From the NCBI GenBank assembly GCA_011947345.1, contig JAAVTG010000693.1, forward strand, positions 310,001-374,000: 64,000 bases of DNA, in the 5' to 3' direction. Each line of letters begins with the position of its first letter. Position 1 is the first letter of the stretch. Source of the stretch: Phytophthora quininea. Taxonomy: Eukaryota > Oomycota > Peronosporomycetes > Peronosporales > Peronosporaceae. The position numbers and the translations under genes were made by a program. The notes beneath the pieces are model-generated. The model worked only from the letters and a program-made list of their open reading frames with translations. It had not been told where the DNA came from and did no database searches. Positions 25,833-37,941 of this stretch are shown piece by piece.

Positions 25833-27319
25833 CTAATCGGATTCCGACTCCGAGTCATCCAGTAGGTCGAACACGTTGGCCGTCTTCGCCGGAGCTGGCG
25901 CCGAAATCTTCGTCTACTCAGCACAAAACAACGAATTAGTATTACATCCAAGCAGTGCAGTTTTGGTTTTCCTTACCACAGGCGGCTCCGTGCGCTTCGG
26001 TCGCGGTTCGTTCTTGCGTGCACTAGCAGGCGCGTTCTCCTTGGCCGCCCCACGACCGCGTCCACCCTCATTTTGACGACGGTCTCCGCGGCCGCGGCCA
26101 CCAGCGCGCGATCCTCATCGTGGCTGCCCTTACGGGACAGCATCGCTGCTTCAGCCGCTTCGGCCTTGGCCGCCTTGGCCTTAACCTTTGCCTCCTTTTC
26201 CTCCTTGGCCTTGGCCTTACGCTCAAGGTCACGGGCCTTCTTGCGCTCAAGATACGCAGCTTCATCGCGCGGTTTAGCATCGCCAAAGATACTGGGCTTG
26301 TGGGCGTCATCTCCCACCTTCTTCTCAGTGGATGCCGATCGCGGCAGCAGCGTCAAGCGAGGACGTCCACGAGGAGCATCATTGCTCGGGCTAAATGTAC
26401 CAGAGGATCCAGCCTATAAGTTTCCAACAGGACCTTAGCTCTACTGAGTATGGGTAGGAGAACGTACCGTCGATCGCCGGATCGATCACCGCGCTTCTCA
26501 AAGAAGCCATTGTCGCGCGACTTCCGTTCGCGATCCACTGCCACATCCATCCTGACATGGCGGCCGTCTAGTTTTCGGCCGTCCAGATCCAGGGCCCGTA
26601 CAAGGAACTCCTTCTCGGCAAACTCCACGTAGGCGAAGCCCTTGGGGCGGTTGTCGTGGTCGCGCGGGAAGCGGATGTCCCGGATACCTTCAGCGCCGAT
26701 AAAGTCGGCGAGATCGTCCTCGGTAAGACGGAAGGACAGATTGCCCACATACAACTGCAACAGATGTCAGCTTCCCACTGGGTCGATAAGAACTTCCAAA
26801 AGATAAGCAGCCGCACCTTCCACGGACCTACGTCCGGCACAGGAGTCTTGGGTCGCTCCTCCCGAGGACCGCGGCGGTCCGGACGGTCCCCATAGCCGCG
26901 ACGCTCTTCGTAGCTGCCACGACGCTCCTCGTAGCCACCGCGCCGGTCGTCGTAGCCGCGTCGGTCTCCGTGGCCCCCACGACGCTCTTCCTGGTAGCGT
27001 CGGTTGTCGTCGCGACGGCGCGGTGTCTCTGTCTCAATGCAACGTGTCAGATCTGTGGCTCTAATAGCTTCTATATGCTTCTATCATTGCAGCCTGGCCG
27101 TCCTAACCGTCTTGCTGCTGCTCGTGTCGATGGATTTCTTCCTCCTCGATGGGCTGCGGGGACTCCGTCCTAGATTTAGAGCCTGGTCAGTGACGCGCGT
27201 CAATTGGAGGGAGACAGGGCGACGTACTGCGCCAGCTTGGGCAGCGGCTGCAGCTCCTCCACGTCCTCGTCGGCCCAGGAGCTGGTGCCGCCGCGCGCGA
27301 AGCCCAAGTTCTGCGCCAT
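25833..27319 (-). CDS. Translation initiation factor eIF4B-like RRM protein
   Basis: Starts MAQNLGFARGGTSSWADED, typical of eIF4B. Exons join in phase through TESPQPIEEEEIH and ETPRRRDDNRRY into an Arg/Gly/Tyr-rich repeat region (GGYEERRGSYEERRGYGDR). One RRM follows (LYVGNLSFRLTEDD as RNP2, KGFAYVEFAEKE as RNP1). The C-terminal half has the eIF4B signature FGDAKPRDE, then a Lys/Glu/Ala helix. The end is an acidic DLLDDSESESD, placed by a final intron with an ATACTAAT branch site. eIF4B stimulates the eIF4A helicase during ribosome recruitment. A frameshift near 26095 separates the helix from the RGD/RGR-rich stretch. Five or more introns make exact borders uncertain. Convergent with threonine dehydratase. 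Confidence 0.88.
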
Positions 27320-27723
27320 TGCTCTTGCTGTCTTGCTGCGTGTTTTTCGCTTTGTTTTCAAGGCTTGAAAAAAGTTGAGGAGGGATGTCACGATTTCAGC
27401 TAACCAAGTATAAGATTGAAGTTGCTAATAGTATTTTCATGACACCCCATCCCATACATGAAGTTCGAAGTTGCTTCATGCGAATGGATTTCGCCTCAAT
27501 GATGCTTGCCAGGCCGTGATGCGGATATCTGTAGAGTTCATACATCCACACAGCAGCAAGTGGAAGCAGCAGCAGATGGTGCAAGGCGGGTAATGCAGCA
27601 ATTCCAACACAACATTTAACTGCAACATTTCGGTTCAAATTTAACTGAGATATTTCAATTAGTCTCCGCCAACCAAAAAGTCGACAGCATTTCATGCCCA
27701 AGAGTAGCAGACTCCACTAGACA
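27320..27723. promoter_or_regulatory. Divergent promoter region, eIF4B / Rpf2
   Basis: About 400 bp between two divergent starts. The minus strand has a 101-codon open frame with no convincing start or family; I treat it as noise. No CCAAT-type 11-mer of the kind seen elsewhere in the window is present. Confidence 0.35.
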
Positions 27724-28853
27724 ATGGCAGGCGGCGGCAAGCTCATCAAGAACACAGCCGGTAAGCAGGCCCTGCGCGCCAACAAGAAGGTGGCCAAGCA
27801 GGCGGCCAAGCAGAGCCGCAAGGTGACCAGCGTGGCCAAGCCCAAGCGCGTCAAGGCCTATGTCCAGCGCGCCATCAAGGCCAAGGAGCCCAAACTGGTG
27901 GAGAATACCAAGAACCTGCTGGTGATGCGTGGCAACAAGACCAACGAGGACGTCAACAACCTGCTGCGTGACTTGGTACGTCCCTACAATACTATAGTAT
28001 CCCTGTAGCTTTATATTATGGTGTCAGAACGAAGTCTGACGCTTGTTGTTGTGGCATTGGCTACTTCCAGCGCATGCTGAAGGCCCCGAACGCCAAGATC
28101 CTCAACAAGAAGAACGACATCCACGTGTTCGACGATGAGAACAAGGTTGAGTTCCTCACGCAGAAGAACGACGCCAGCCTCTTCCTCATCGGCAGCAGCA
28201 CCAAGAAGCGCCCCAACAACCTCGTGCTGGGCCGCACCTTTGACGGCCACATCCTGGACGTCATGGAGTTCGGTTTCTCCAACTTTAAGGCGATTGACGC
28301 CTTCAAGTGCAAGAGCAAGAAAGCGCCGGGCTCCAAGCCCTGCTTCGTGTTCACAGGCGACCAGTGGGAGAGCGTCGAGAGCTTCATGAAGCTCAAGAAC
28401 CTGCTGCTCGACACATTCCGCGGCACTATCGTGCCCAGCATTAACGTCAAGGGACTGGATCATGTGATTGTGTGCACGGCCTGGAAGGAGAAGGTGTTCT
28501 TCCGCTCGTACTCGATCGCCTTTAAGAAGGGCGACGAGTCCCACCCGCGTGTGGAGCTGGACGAGATGGGACCGCGTTTTGACTTGGACTTCCGCCGCAC
28601 TAGATTCGCGTCTTCGGACTTGATGAAGATGGCCACCAAGAAGCCTAAGGGTCTGGCACCCAAGAAGATCAAGAACATTTCTCGCGACGAACTCACAGGC
28701 GACAAGCTGGGCCGGATTCACATGGACAGACAGGATATTTACTCGATGCAGAGCCGGCGCGTCAAAGCGCTGCGGAAAACACCCGCCGACCTCAAGAACA
28801 GCAACAACGGCGAGGACGCTGGGGAGGACGGCGATCTCGAGATGGAAGACTAA
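27724..28853 (+). CDS. RPF2: Ribosome biogenesis factor Rpf2 (Brix domain)
   Basis: Two exons, 27724-27975 and 28071-28853, joined in phase 0 over a 95-bp intron. The N-terminus is very basic (KKVAKQAAKQSRKVT). The Brix domain begins with NLLVMRGNKTNEDVNNLL and continues through LKAPNAKILNKKNDIHVFDD, FLIGSSTKKRPNNLVLGR, GTIVPSINVKGLDHVIVC and VELDEMGPRFDLDFRR. The C-terminus is acidic. Rpf2 works with Rrs1 to bring 5S rRNA into pre-60S particles in the nucleolus. Length (343 codons) is normal for the family and the frame is intact apart from the intron. Third positions are rich in C/G, as in tubulin, suggesting high expression. Confidence 0.96.
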
Positions 28854-29019
28854 CGTACATCCCCGAAGCTTTTCTAGAGAAACAAGGCGTTTACTTTTTG
28901 ATCACCAAGCGTCGTTTATTTTGCCATGTCGCTAGGAACAGCTCTAGTAAATGCCCAAGGTATTTACATTCGGGGTCTACATCAAGCCGTTTGAAGCCGA
29001 CTTGAGCCTTCCGAACTTT

Positions 29020-29937
29020 CTATTGCAACAGCTTGGTCAAGTGGTCAAAGTCCGTGACAAACAGATCTGCTCCCTGCTTGACGACGTCCCGGGTGACGAT
29101 ACCGCCGAAACCAACGAACAGGTCGGCAGGAGGTCGAGCCTGGAGGTCTGTCACGCCATCGCCTACCATGGCGATTTTCTCGTAGCCATGAATGCGCTTA
29201 ATGCTGGGATGCATGTCACTGTGAGATTGTGTACTAGAAGATCCTCAAACAAGATGCAACTTACACGTCGATGGCCTTGGCCTTGCCGCCATCACGCGAC
29301 GTCAACTCTGCGTCGTCAAACCCGCTGTAGTTGCCATCTTCGTCGAAGAAGATGGTGTTGGCGTAGATATTTGTCAGTGGCACCTCCACCTCCTTCGCCA
29401 CAGGCTCAATCATCAACCGAAATCCACCCGAAACGAGGAACACAGCGATTCCCTTCTCGTGCAAAGTCGCCATCAGCTTCTTCACGCCTGAATGAACAAC
29501 AACAATCAATCCTTCAACTCTTCAAATTCAGCGCAGATTAAACATGCCCGGCGTGAATTTCGGCGGGTGCTGCTTCAAGCAGTTCTCAATGTCCTTCCGC
29601 GACGGTTTGATGATGTCCAGCCGCGCAGCCAGGGCGTCCTCAAACTTAACGCCGCCGTTCATGGCCCTACGTCAACCCCCACACCCCATCGTTACAACGT
29701 TCACCACAGCAGAGTGACAACAGCAACGCACTTGGTGGTCCACTCCTTGACGGCAGCGCCGACCCCGCAGTGCTCTGCCAACACATCGATACCTTCGTCG
29801 ACACACACGGTGCTGTCCACGTCAAAGCACACGGCGCCTACAGATCGCCAGATCTCGCTGACGTTCTCAACCTTCTGCGTCGAGAAGCGCTGCAGCAAAG
29901 GGAGCCCATTGAGGCGGTTCTGGAGCGTGACAGTCAT
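29020..29937 (-). CDS. Phosphoserine phosphatase
   Basis: HAD-family enzyme for the last step of serine synthesis. The ATG at 29937 gives a short N-terminal extension (LQRFSTQKVENVSEIW) that could be an organelle signal. Catalytic motifs are complete: DVDSTVCVDEGID (motif I, nucleophile Asp), FLVSGGFRLMIEP (motif II Ser) and VGDGVTDLQARPPAD (motif III). Exons are separated by about 60-bp introns. The one after FTPG appears to use a GC donor (CCGG/GCATGT ... TTCAG/GC), which restores GVKKLMATLHEKG exactly. A last intron precedes DMHPSIKRIHGYEK. Convergent with Rpf2; stops are about 165 bp apart. Confidence 0.93.
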
Positions 29938-30229
29938 AGAGTGTGAGTTGCATGTCACGATTGAGTCAGGAGCAGTCTAAATTGGCGAGTGCTCCCAGTC
30001 CTCGGTCCTGATTCCCGTTCTCCTATCTCCCATCAATATGACAGAGCATCCTCAAAGGAAGGACGGACATGTACGCACCGGCGTGGCGGCCACCGAGCGG
30101 CGGAGCGAGGTCAGGCGGAACATGAGGGATTTCGATTGGCAATTGCGGTGCGTCGAACCTACTAAAAATTAGTATGATCATACGTAGTAAAAATTGTCGA
30201 TGGAAGCGAACTTACCGACTTGAGCGTAC
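29938..30229. other. Intergenic, no gene seen
   Basis: Contains the phosphoserine phosphatase promoter side and the left flank of the Crypton remnant. AT-rich tract with ATGATCATACGTAGTAAAAA near 30172. Element ends could not be defined. Confidence 0.4.
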
Positions 30230-32571
30230 TTAGTCGAACCGACACTTCCAGATACAACAGCATGGACGAGTTGGTAGGCGAAGTAGAAAAGATTAAAGGA
30301 AACGTTGTGAACGACAAGTCCGAGGAGGTCTACGCCTACGGTATTTTGAAGTTTATCCTATGGTTGTACAGCCACAAGTCTCATGTTCTCGACGCTCAGC
30401 TCTGCAATCGCTTGAATGAGGTCAATGCCACGCCAGATGCCTTGGCTGTGAAAGAGAGAACTTGTGTTGCCAAAAGCTTGGTTAATGAATACCCCAGTCA
30501 GTCACCTGTAGACCTTTTCGGAATTACACTGCAGCATTTTAAGTGCTTCTTGATGTCTCTGCGAAAAAGGATGGTAAAAGACCCGACAAATCTGTCTGCA
30601 GCTCCATGAGATCAAGTTTATTTCATTTATATCGCTCTTACAACGAAAAATGCCAGGAGAATTTGATCATGATCTCAAGAGCTTCTTCAAAGGACTATAA
30701 CGCACAGTGGTCCGTCGACAACAGCAGGATGGTGAAGTTTTAATTAATGGCAAGATAAAATTTCAGTTTTCGTTCTACCAGATCCTTTGTAAGGCAATGA
30801 GAGAGCAGGTCAAGCAAAACTTTGTTTTCGGGCACAAATTTCTCGTGATTTTGTGGAATTTAATGTGCCGTGCTGGCAATTCTGCTTCGATTCGCTGTGA
30901 GCATTTGGAATGGGACGGTGATGCGCTTGGTATTTGGTTTGGACACATGAAGAACAAGGGAGAGCGACAACGTGATCCTTGGCACGTGTACGCTAACCCA
31001 AAAGATCCTGACATTTGCCCGATTCTTGCTTTGGCAATTTTTTCATGGTCTTTGGATTCAATATCAAGTCAATGCTGTTTCCAGGTAGCAATTAGTACGA
31101 TCGTTAAAGCGAAACCCTAAGAAAGGCTGTGGGTATTTTATCAGTGGCAAGTGAACTCAAAATCTCAGGTCGCGAGCCCTCCGATTATAGCTCTCATTCT
31201 GCTCGAAAGGGCTCATCTACATACGTTTCTGGATGCTGCACTGGTGGAGTATCGTCAGCTTCAATATGCTTGAGAGTTGGGTGGCATTTTGCCTGGAGTC
31301 CAAAGCACATACGTTCGTTACGAAGCTGCAGGTGATCGCGTTGTCGGTCGTTTAGTTGCTGGCTTACCTGATGAAACACCAGACTTTGCGGTATTACCTC
31401 CATTCTTTGATGACTCAGATGATGATGTGTAGAATGCTGTCAATGTGTGCTATCCGATTGCTCCTGCAAAATTGAAAAATATTAGCTGTTACTTGCTGGC
31501 GTCGCTGGTGTATCATTACGATCACTTAGTTGAAAGCCTTGACAGATATCATGTGCTGATTTCCTCACCTCTATTTCGTGACCCGAGTTCGCTGCAGTCT
31601 CTGAAGTAGAAGGTTGTCTGTCGGTGGTGGCGTCCCAGTGATGCGATGCGTGCCAGCGGTATTACACCGCATCTTGACGTCATCTTAAATATGGAGAACA
31701 GACTAGATAAGCTTGACGACAGTATCTATCAACTGCACGACAAGATAACAAGTTTGGACAGCAAGATGGAACTGTTAGTGCCCCGTGTTGTGGAGAATGT
31801 AACATAGTCTCTCAGCAGTGAAGACATGGGCTCCTTACCTATTTCTCGCATCTCCGTCAATTCATCCGTTGCTGGAGCCGTTGCTTCCGCGCTTCAGGCA
31901 GCTGGTATTACGGAAATGATTCGTACAATTCACAAACTCAGCTGCGATAGTACAAATAGTTTAAAGCCACACACGTATTCCTGTAGCAGTAACCACAGAG
32001 CACAACAGCAGCAATTCAGTAGAAGTACGCGGGTTCCGTGCGGAAATTTTGCTCCAAGACCCGGAGACCTTACTGGAATAACATCTGAGCATCAACCAAC
32101 GCCGCTGTCTCCTACAAACTGGCGCCAACCTAGTACAAACAGCGGATTCATTTTCCCGAAAGCATCGCTACGAGTAGCATGGGAGCTCTGGTGGTTTGGT
32201 TGTCCAGCAAAAACCTGGCCACCATATCGATCACTCTCGCCAATTGACCTGCCAAATACTAACGCAAGTCAGACTTTCGCTTCGTCATGTTAAATATCGA
32301 GAGTATTTCCCGGCAGCACGACACTTACCATTGCAATCCATCTCTAAACGAGGCGAGGAAAATGCTGATAACTGCAATGGATTTACTGCCGACTGGAGAC
32401 CTAACCAGCCGTAAACACACCCGCCGAAAAGACCAACTGCAGTGGTCTACCGTCGTAAATTTGCTACGCCGCGAGCGAGGAGCACAGCGAGTTAACTTAG
32501 CGAAAGCTTTTGTGTTTCTTTTCGTCAATCTCACGACACCCTGCGCCGCCAAAATTACGATCAGCATCTAG
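30230..32571 (+). mobile_element. Crypton-type tyrosine-recombinase element, decayed
   Basis: The frames, read in order, give an oomycete Crypton recombinase. The N-terminal part has LFHLYRSYNEK, FFKGL and INGKIKFQFSFYQIL. The catalytic half has LMCRAGNSASIR (first Arg), HMKNKGERQRDPWHVYANP, HSARKGSSTYVSG (His-x-x-Arg) and STYVRYEAAGDRVVGR (nucleophile Tyr). A tail after the TAG near 31430 has SLVYHYDHLVESL, a coiled coil (MENRLDKLDDSIYQLHDK) and WELWWFG. Stops lie in frame at about 30700, 31108, 31120 and 31430, and some shifts are run losses (30570, 30650). Cryptons insert by tyrosine-recombinase chemistry without target duplications. The decay includes true nonsense changes, so it is dead. 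Both ends are approximate. Confidence 0.8.
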
Positions 32572-34097
32572 ATACGAATCCTCCACCTCACTTTATGCAC
32601 CCGAGCTTAACACACTACGCGCGCCATACCGACAGTATCGGACCTCGGCCGTCCTCGGGCGTTGTGCGCAGCAACGCGCTGCTGCACCGCGCCATGGCGC
32701 CGCACCGTATTGCTTGCACTCTGGCTTCTTGTTTGTGCCATTCAGCTAAAGTACGCCACCACATATTATTGTGTACGCGGCCCAAGTTTTTCGGGTCAAT
32801 TGGCTATTCATATCGGCGGTGGCTCGTATTGTACTCGCGGGATTTTCGAAATAGTTGGATCGCGCGTCCAACAACAATCCATCTCCTATCCATCTTCTGT
32901 CCAACTAATTCAGAAGAATCATCATTTGTACAATGGGAATAGGTAAGTGCTAGCTCCCTTCCGTTTCGTACTGTCGAGCCGTCGAGCCATCCCACTAGAG
33001 CGCTCGATGCCTCTATCTCCCCGGGAGAGTAGACAAGTCTGGACTGTAATTTTCATGCACGCATCAATTGTGATGGCGATAGCCTCGAAAAGCGCCCCCG
33101 AAAAGCCACGCACTACGTACCGCGTAAAATGTGATATGACATGCTTCCTGAACGATTATGGTGAGCTCCATACCACCATCGTATGAGTAGGCGAACCAGA
33201 CGAGCCAAAAATACGGCGGGGCTTACACAGCTCTTTAAATGCTGAAAATGAAGTCGCGTTGGCTCCCCTTGCCAACTGATTCTATCAATGTACTGATACA
33301 CAGTCTGAAATCTGGTGCAAAATTATAGCCCCCCATTAGATCAAGCAGCTTTAGAAAGCTTTGTTAGTATGCAGAAAATCACTTACCAAAGAAAGGGCAC
33401 GTTTGGTTGGCAAAAGCCTAGTGGTTCTTCGGGAATAGGCAGTACTCGAGTTTGACAATTGGTACAAAATCATAGCAGTACTCAGTCATATTCGTAGATC
33501 GTATAAGAATATTCTTTCGTATTAAATGCCTCGTCAGGGTCTAAAAATTACAATTATACGAAGTTAAAGCATATATTTGTGCGGTGGCCTTAAGAACCCA
33601 GACAATGTATGATACCGAAGCGAACTGCTCGTGATATATATCTTCAAGCGTTAAAGACGAATTGCAGGCGGTGGAGACTGTTATTAAGAAATGTTGTTCC
33701 CCTTTCCACCACTAATACTAACCAAGCGCCGGCCTACGACTTCTTGAATCTAGTGCAAACTCTTTATTAACTAAACGAAAAATAGCTGGACAATACGCCG
33801 TTGATTGTTATCGGCTACTACTCGAAGTGCGCCCAAAACGTCGGCGGTGGCCGTGTTGGTAGTACAATGTCCCCAATTAGCGCCAGCACGACATTTAGCG
33901 ATCGCTTATATCAAGCTAATGTACAATATCCGCGCCACTAACGCACAAAGGTGGAACCTGCATCGCAAATCACTTTTACTAATCTTTACAGGAACTACAA
34001 ATGCATGGCTGACCCTGAATCACTTCCTCAACGGCATCGTCGTCGTAGCTGCATGCATCGCTAGCAAAGACAAATGCCGGTATGTCGGAAACAATTC
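32572..34097. other. No supported gene
   Basis: AT-rich, with several short open frames. One at 32662-32946 begins with a hydrophobic stretch (TVLLALWLLVCAIQ) that mimics a signal peptide, but it has no ATG in that frame and no family match, so it was not called. No inverted repeats were recognised. Confidence 0.4.
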
Positions 34098-34503
34098 CTA
34101 ACGATCCGTTTTTCTTGGAGTTCTTGCCGGATCTCCTAGCACCACGACTTTGCTTGGAGTTGGTTGACAGCGTGCGTGTCGTTCCCTACCGGTTTGTTCC
34201 GTTTGATCTTGTCGAACACCCAGAGTAGTTGTCATGTTTCGCTTAACCTCAACACCCAAGTACTTGTGCAAGAGTCCTTCAGCCAGTAGCACTCATCAAG
34301 TCTCTCAACACGCGCGAGACGCTTGACTGATTGGGAACTCGCTTTAGTCGAAACTCGGTCTTGGCCCAATCTGTTAACTGCTCTTGTGTCAGAAGAGGGC
34401 ATTCTTTCGCTTTTGCGATGATCGCCGCGCGCTCCCGAAGCTCAAACGCACAATCCCTTGATTTCTCGCCTAAATTCAAATGACACATCAATTGGCCAAT
34501 CAC
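34098..34503 (-). mobile_element. Tigger/pogo-like transposase fragment (CENP-B-type HTH)
   Basis: The minus-strand frame from 34503 contains RAAIIAKAKECPLLTQEQL and DWAKTEFRLKRVPNQSSVSR, which is the N-terminal helix-turn-helix of CENP-B and Tigger/pogo transposases. The frame stops at 34279 and traces continue for about 180 bp in another frame. No DDE catalytic region is present, so only the 5' end of the transposase remains. Family call rests on the HTH pattern. Confidence 0.62.
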
Positions 34504-35499
34504 ACGATGGAAACTCTACTTGTCGATACAGTTGTGCTCAAATCGCTACTATACTGTTCAGTATCCGTTAGAGGCGCGGATATTGTATAAACCCATAGAT
34601 CCCTTGTGAAGCTGCCGTGTAGGACAACTTATCCAGCGAGGGCGAAAACCCCACCAGCGCCTCCTGATTGCGCTTGTTGTGCAAATACGGTGACGTAATG
34701 ACGAGCCTTATCTCTCCAGCCGCCGAAAATGACCGCGAAAGTCTTGTGTTATTCGCTCAGCGAAGGAGCTTCAACCAACGGAACCATGGAATGGATGTAG
34801 ATCTTCAAAGACCAGCTTGAGACATGGTAAGAGGAGACCGAACCCGCCAACTTCCGCGTTAGACGGTTGGTGACTTCTATAAAGGCCGCATCCCGCATGA
34901 CAATTCATTGTACACGGTCATCTCTCTCTCCGTCACAACTTTCACCACAAAGAAAGCTTGTAAACGAGCGCGAAAGCGAAAGTGATTGGCGTTTCGTGGA
35001 AGAGCAAAGATCGCATACTCTGGAATCGATTGGAGGACGAAAGGATTCTCCCAAAACACTCCTCCCCAGACAAGACTCTCCTTGCCCGGTTTGGATCCGG
35101 CGATGAAGCAAAGATCACACCAACTGGATATACAATTTAGAATGACAATACTTCATTGCGAGAAAGCTTCACATTCCAGTGCAACACTAAGGCGAATCGC
35201 GGTGATGATTTTTCCAACGGCAATGTCGCAATGTGAATGCCAGCGACAAGTAAAACCGAAAGCGTCGCGACCGAGTCATGACCTTTTGACCCGGTAATAG
35301 CACATACCACGCCGAAGCCGCGTATTATCTGCGGATACCAAGCAAAACGCCACGAACTTGATATCAAAGCATTCCTGCTGTAACGCTAAATTTTCACTTT
35401 CGAAGCACTCCTGTCATTTTCGGTAGACCTCCGCAGGACCGCCACGTGCAGCTCTCAGCTGCAGGAGTTGAACACCAAGCGTGTTGGTGTTGTCTGTAG
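34504..35499. other. No supported gene
   Basis: Open frames here are short and lack recognisable motifs. A TCTATAAAG box lies near 34876 but no gene follows it. Probably old repeat DNA. Confidence 0.4.
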
Positions 35500-36289
35500 C
35501 AAAGATCTCAGATGTGTCTGCGCAGATCGCCAACCGACGAGCCAGCGACGAAGGCAGATGCATGGCAGGAGGCTACGCTGACAAACAGCAAGGGTGGCGA
35601 GCTCCATGAGTCTCTGCAGCGAAAATGATCACCGCCACGCTGGAGCGGTTGCTGGTGGGGTGAGGTGATGTCGTTGTGTTGTGAGATCGAGCACGTGTTG
35701 CTCGAGGAAAATGAAATTTGGCGAGAAGTCGGGCAGCAAGGTCGGCTGCGTGAGCAAAGACCGTTTAACGGTAAGGTATTGTTATGCAACGTTTTCCTCG
35801 GGATGAAGTAAAAGTTATCCGCTGCTATCTCTACTACACATCCACTTTGAAAATGCACCGATGCTTCTACGGCCACGCTGACCGTCAGTCTGGCCAATAG
35901 CTGAGTTAACTGAGAGACCGCCCACCACGAGACCCGTACGCAATTAATGGCGTAGAAGTATCTCGAGAAAACTCTGACTCGCTTGTTGACGAGCGCCATT
36001 TTGTGCCATAAGAACGCTCTAGTGATTCAATAGAAGGCTGGTTTGCCACGCCATCGTGCAATTTAGTCCACAACCCTCGCACAGTAGATGCATTACGACT
36101 CATGCGATACTGAAGACCACTACAACTCGACGGAGACGTTTCTCGTTGCATAATGTCTGTCGCAATATCGCGGCCAGTTTGATCGCGTTCCACCTGTTGG
36201 TTGCTGCCGTCATTGGTGTTGATTTGATCAGGTTGCACCCGGAAGGCAAGGGCTCCATGCAAAAATGAGGTGAGCTGCTCCACCATCTT
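35500..36289 (-). mobile_element. Crypton C-terminal part with GCR1_C-like DNA-binding domain
   Basis: The minus-strand frame from 36286 has a Gln/Asn/Asp-rich linker and then STVRGLWTKLHDGV, PSIESLERSYGTKWR and, after a shift near 35990, FSRYFYAI. This is the GCR1_C fold that many Crypton elements carry after the recombinase. Downstream DNA to about 35500 has a hydrophilic, frameshifted tail. It is in the same orientation as the Crypton N-terminal part at 37942-38804 and is separated from it by Gypsy gag-protease sequence. The catalytic HxxR...Y half of the recombinase is missing between them. Confidence 0.6.
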
Positions 36290-37941
36290 GATACGGGATG
36301 TCGTCTTTTAGCTGCACTTGGAGCGACTCCAAATGTGCTGGTTCGCCCTGCTCTAACTCTGAACGAAAAACATCATCGTATTCGGTCACAAGTTCTGCAA
36401 GTCCATTCCCACGCTAGGCTGGGAATCCATTCTCCACTGCTTCTGATATCATAGACGTCAGCCTCTCCGCGTGAGCTGCTGAATCCACGATGCCAAATGA
36501 AAAATCAGATGGTAGGCCATCATCAGAGCCATTCATGGCAGGAACTACAGCGAGTTGCTCAATCATCCGGTCCATATCGATCCCAAGCGAGCGCAACGTT
36601 TCGGCTCCTAGCAAAACTTCATCAGTGTTTGAATCCAGAACCATGCACGGAACTTGATACAGATTGATAGGCCCTGCTGCTGTGTTGATACGCAGATCCA
36701 AGTGAGCCTCCTCTGTGCAGACACTAGCACGGCCATCATACATCTCCACCTCCTGCTGCTGAGCTAAAGGCTCGGGTGGACGTCAGTTTGCATCTCTTGC
36801 AGCTCATCAATTACGCGGCAAGGTACGACGTTGGCGTCTGCCCCTGTGTTCGGGCAAAATGGCACATCGATGAGACCATTCAAGCGAACGGAGCTTCCGT
36901 CATCAGTTGCATGGCCCCTCAGTCTCCAGCGCTTCACCTGCTTGCGGCTGCTGCGCACCTCGGCTATTTTCTGCTTGGAGACGACTTTCTCCGCCTCCGT
37001 CGCAGTCGGGCGGTCTTCGAGCCAATGCGGACCCTAGTAGATCCAGCATCCTGTGAGAGGAGGCTGGCGCTTCGTAGTACTCGATCCCAGTGCTGTTGAA
37101 TCAGATGCGAATTTGATGGAGTCGACTTTTACTTTTTCGCAACTACTGGTCGTTACTTTCCCCGTTGATGCTGCTGCCTTGCTGTTGGAAGTGGAATTTT
37201 AACTTCTTTGCCCTTGCTGAATCCCCAGCTGAGGTAATGGTAGTGCTGCAGCAGACGGGCGCGCTGCAGCACCAACGGGTAGAGCTTGGCACAGCTCTTG
37301 GCCGCCTCCCGGTGCTCCAGCTTAACCATGCGCTGGATTTCCAATCGCAGCTCTTCTGGCTGCAGGTCGTCAATCAGTAGTTTGCATCGCTGCTTCATGC
37401 GTTGCTTGTACGTCGGGTCAGTCTCCGCACAGATGCCCAGCTGTGCGGCGAGACCATTGTCCTCGACGAGGCGGTCGAAGGTAGCGAAGTATTGGAGAAC
37501 CCTAGCGTCGCAGTCGTCAATACGCATGTCTATCTTCAGGCGCTCGCGGAATAGGCGCTCCAGGTCGGAGATATGGGCGTTCTTGAGATGGCTACATCGA
37601 GCGGTGATCTGGGCTTCTAATTAAGCATCGGTCACTGCCGCCGATTCCTTGCAGAAAACAAACCGGGCGACCACAGTGAGAATGTCGACGTCGAAGCTTG
37701 ACTTGACACTTGCACAGATATGGTCTGGGTCTTCGCCGGTGACGGCGCAGCGCTCCCTGCTCCTGTCGATATATTTCTCCTTTACCTTGTCCAGGTTACC
37801 AGCGAAGTTTGATCCCAAGACTTACGCTTCGGTGCCGCAATAAAACTCGCAGACAGGTTGCGGAACTGACATCTCAACATCGCCGTCGCTGTCTTGATTT
37901 TGTTCGGTTCTCGCCACGCAAAAACTTGGTGCCTTACCCAT
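36290..37941 (-). mobile_element. Ty3/Gypsy gag-protease fragment, no reverse transcriptase
   Basis: Gag starts at the ATG at 37941 (MGKAPSFCVARTEQN). It continues through KVKEKYIDRSRERC, RIDDCDARVLQYFATFDRLV and LQPEELRLEIQRMVKLEH to a basic end near 37153. A retroviral-type aspartic protease follows at about 36960-36540 with the pattern CPNTGADANVV and, later, LLGAETLRSLGID. The first catalytic residue is Asn instead of Asp. One C is missing near 36772. The protease-RT linker (SLQVQLKDDIPYQDG) ends abruptly at about 36290, exactly where the GCR1_C-side sequence begins. No RT, RNase H, integrase or LTR was found. Confidence 0.75.

Noticed and set aside
27396..27701. 101-codon minus-strand ORF between eIF4B and Rpf2
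   Set aside because: No ATG at the proposed start, no family, lies in a divergent promoter region.
28011..28721. 236-codon minus-strand ORF
   Set aside because: Antisense shadow of Rpf2 with no start or domain support.
32595..32946. Candidate secreted protein with hydrophobic start
   Set aside because: The hydrophobic frame has no ATG; other frames lack any protein-like pattern.
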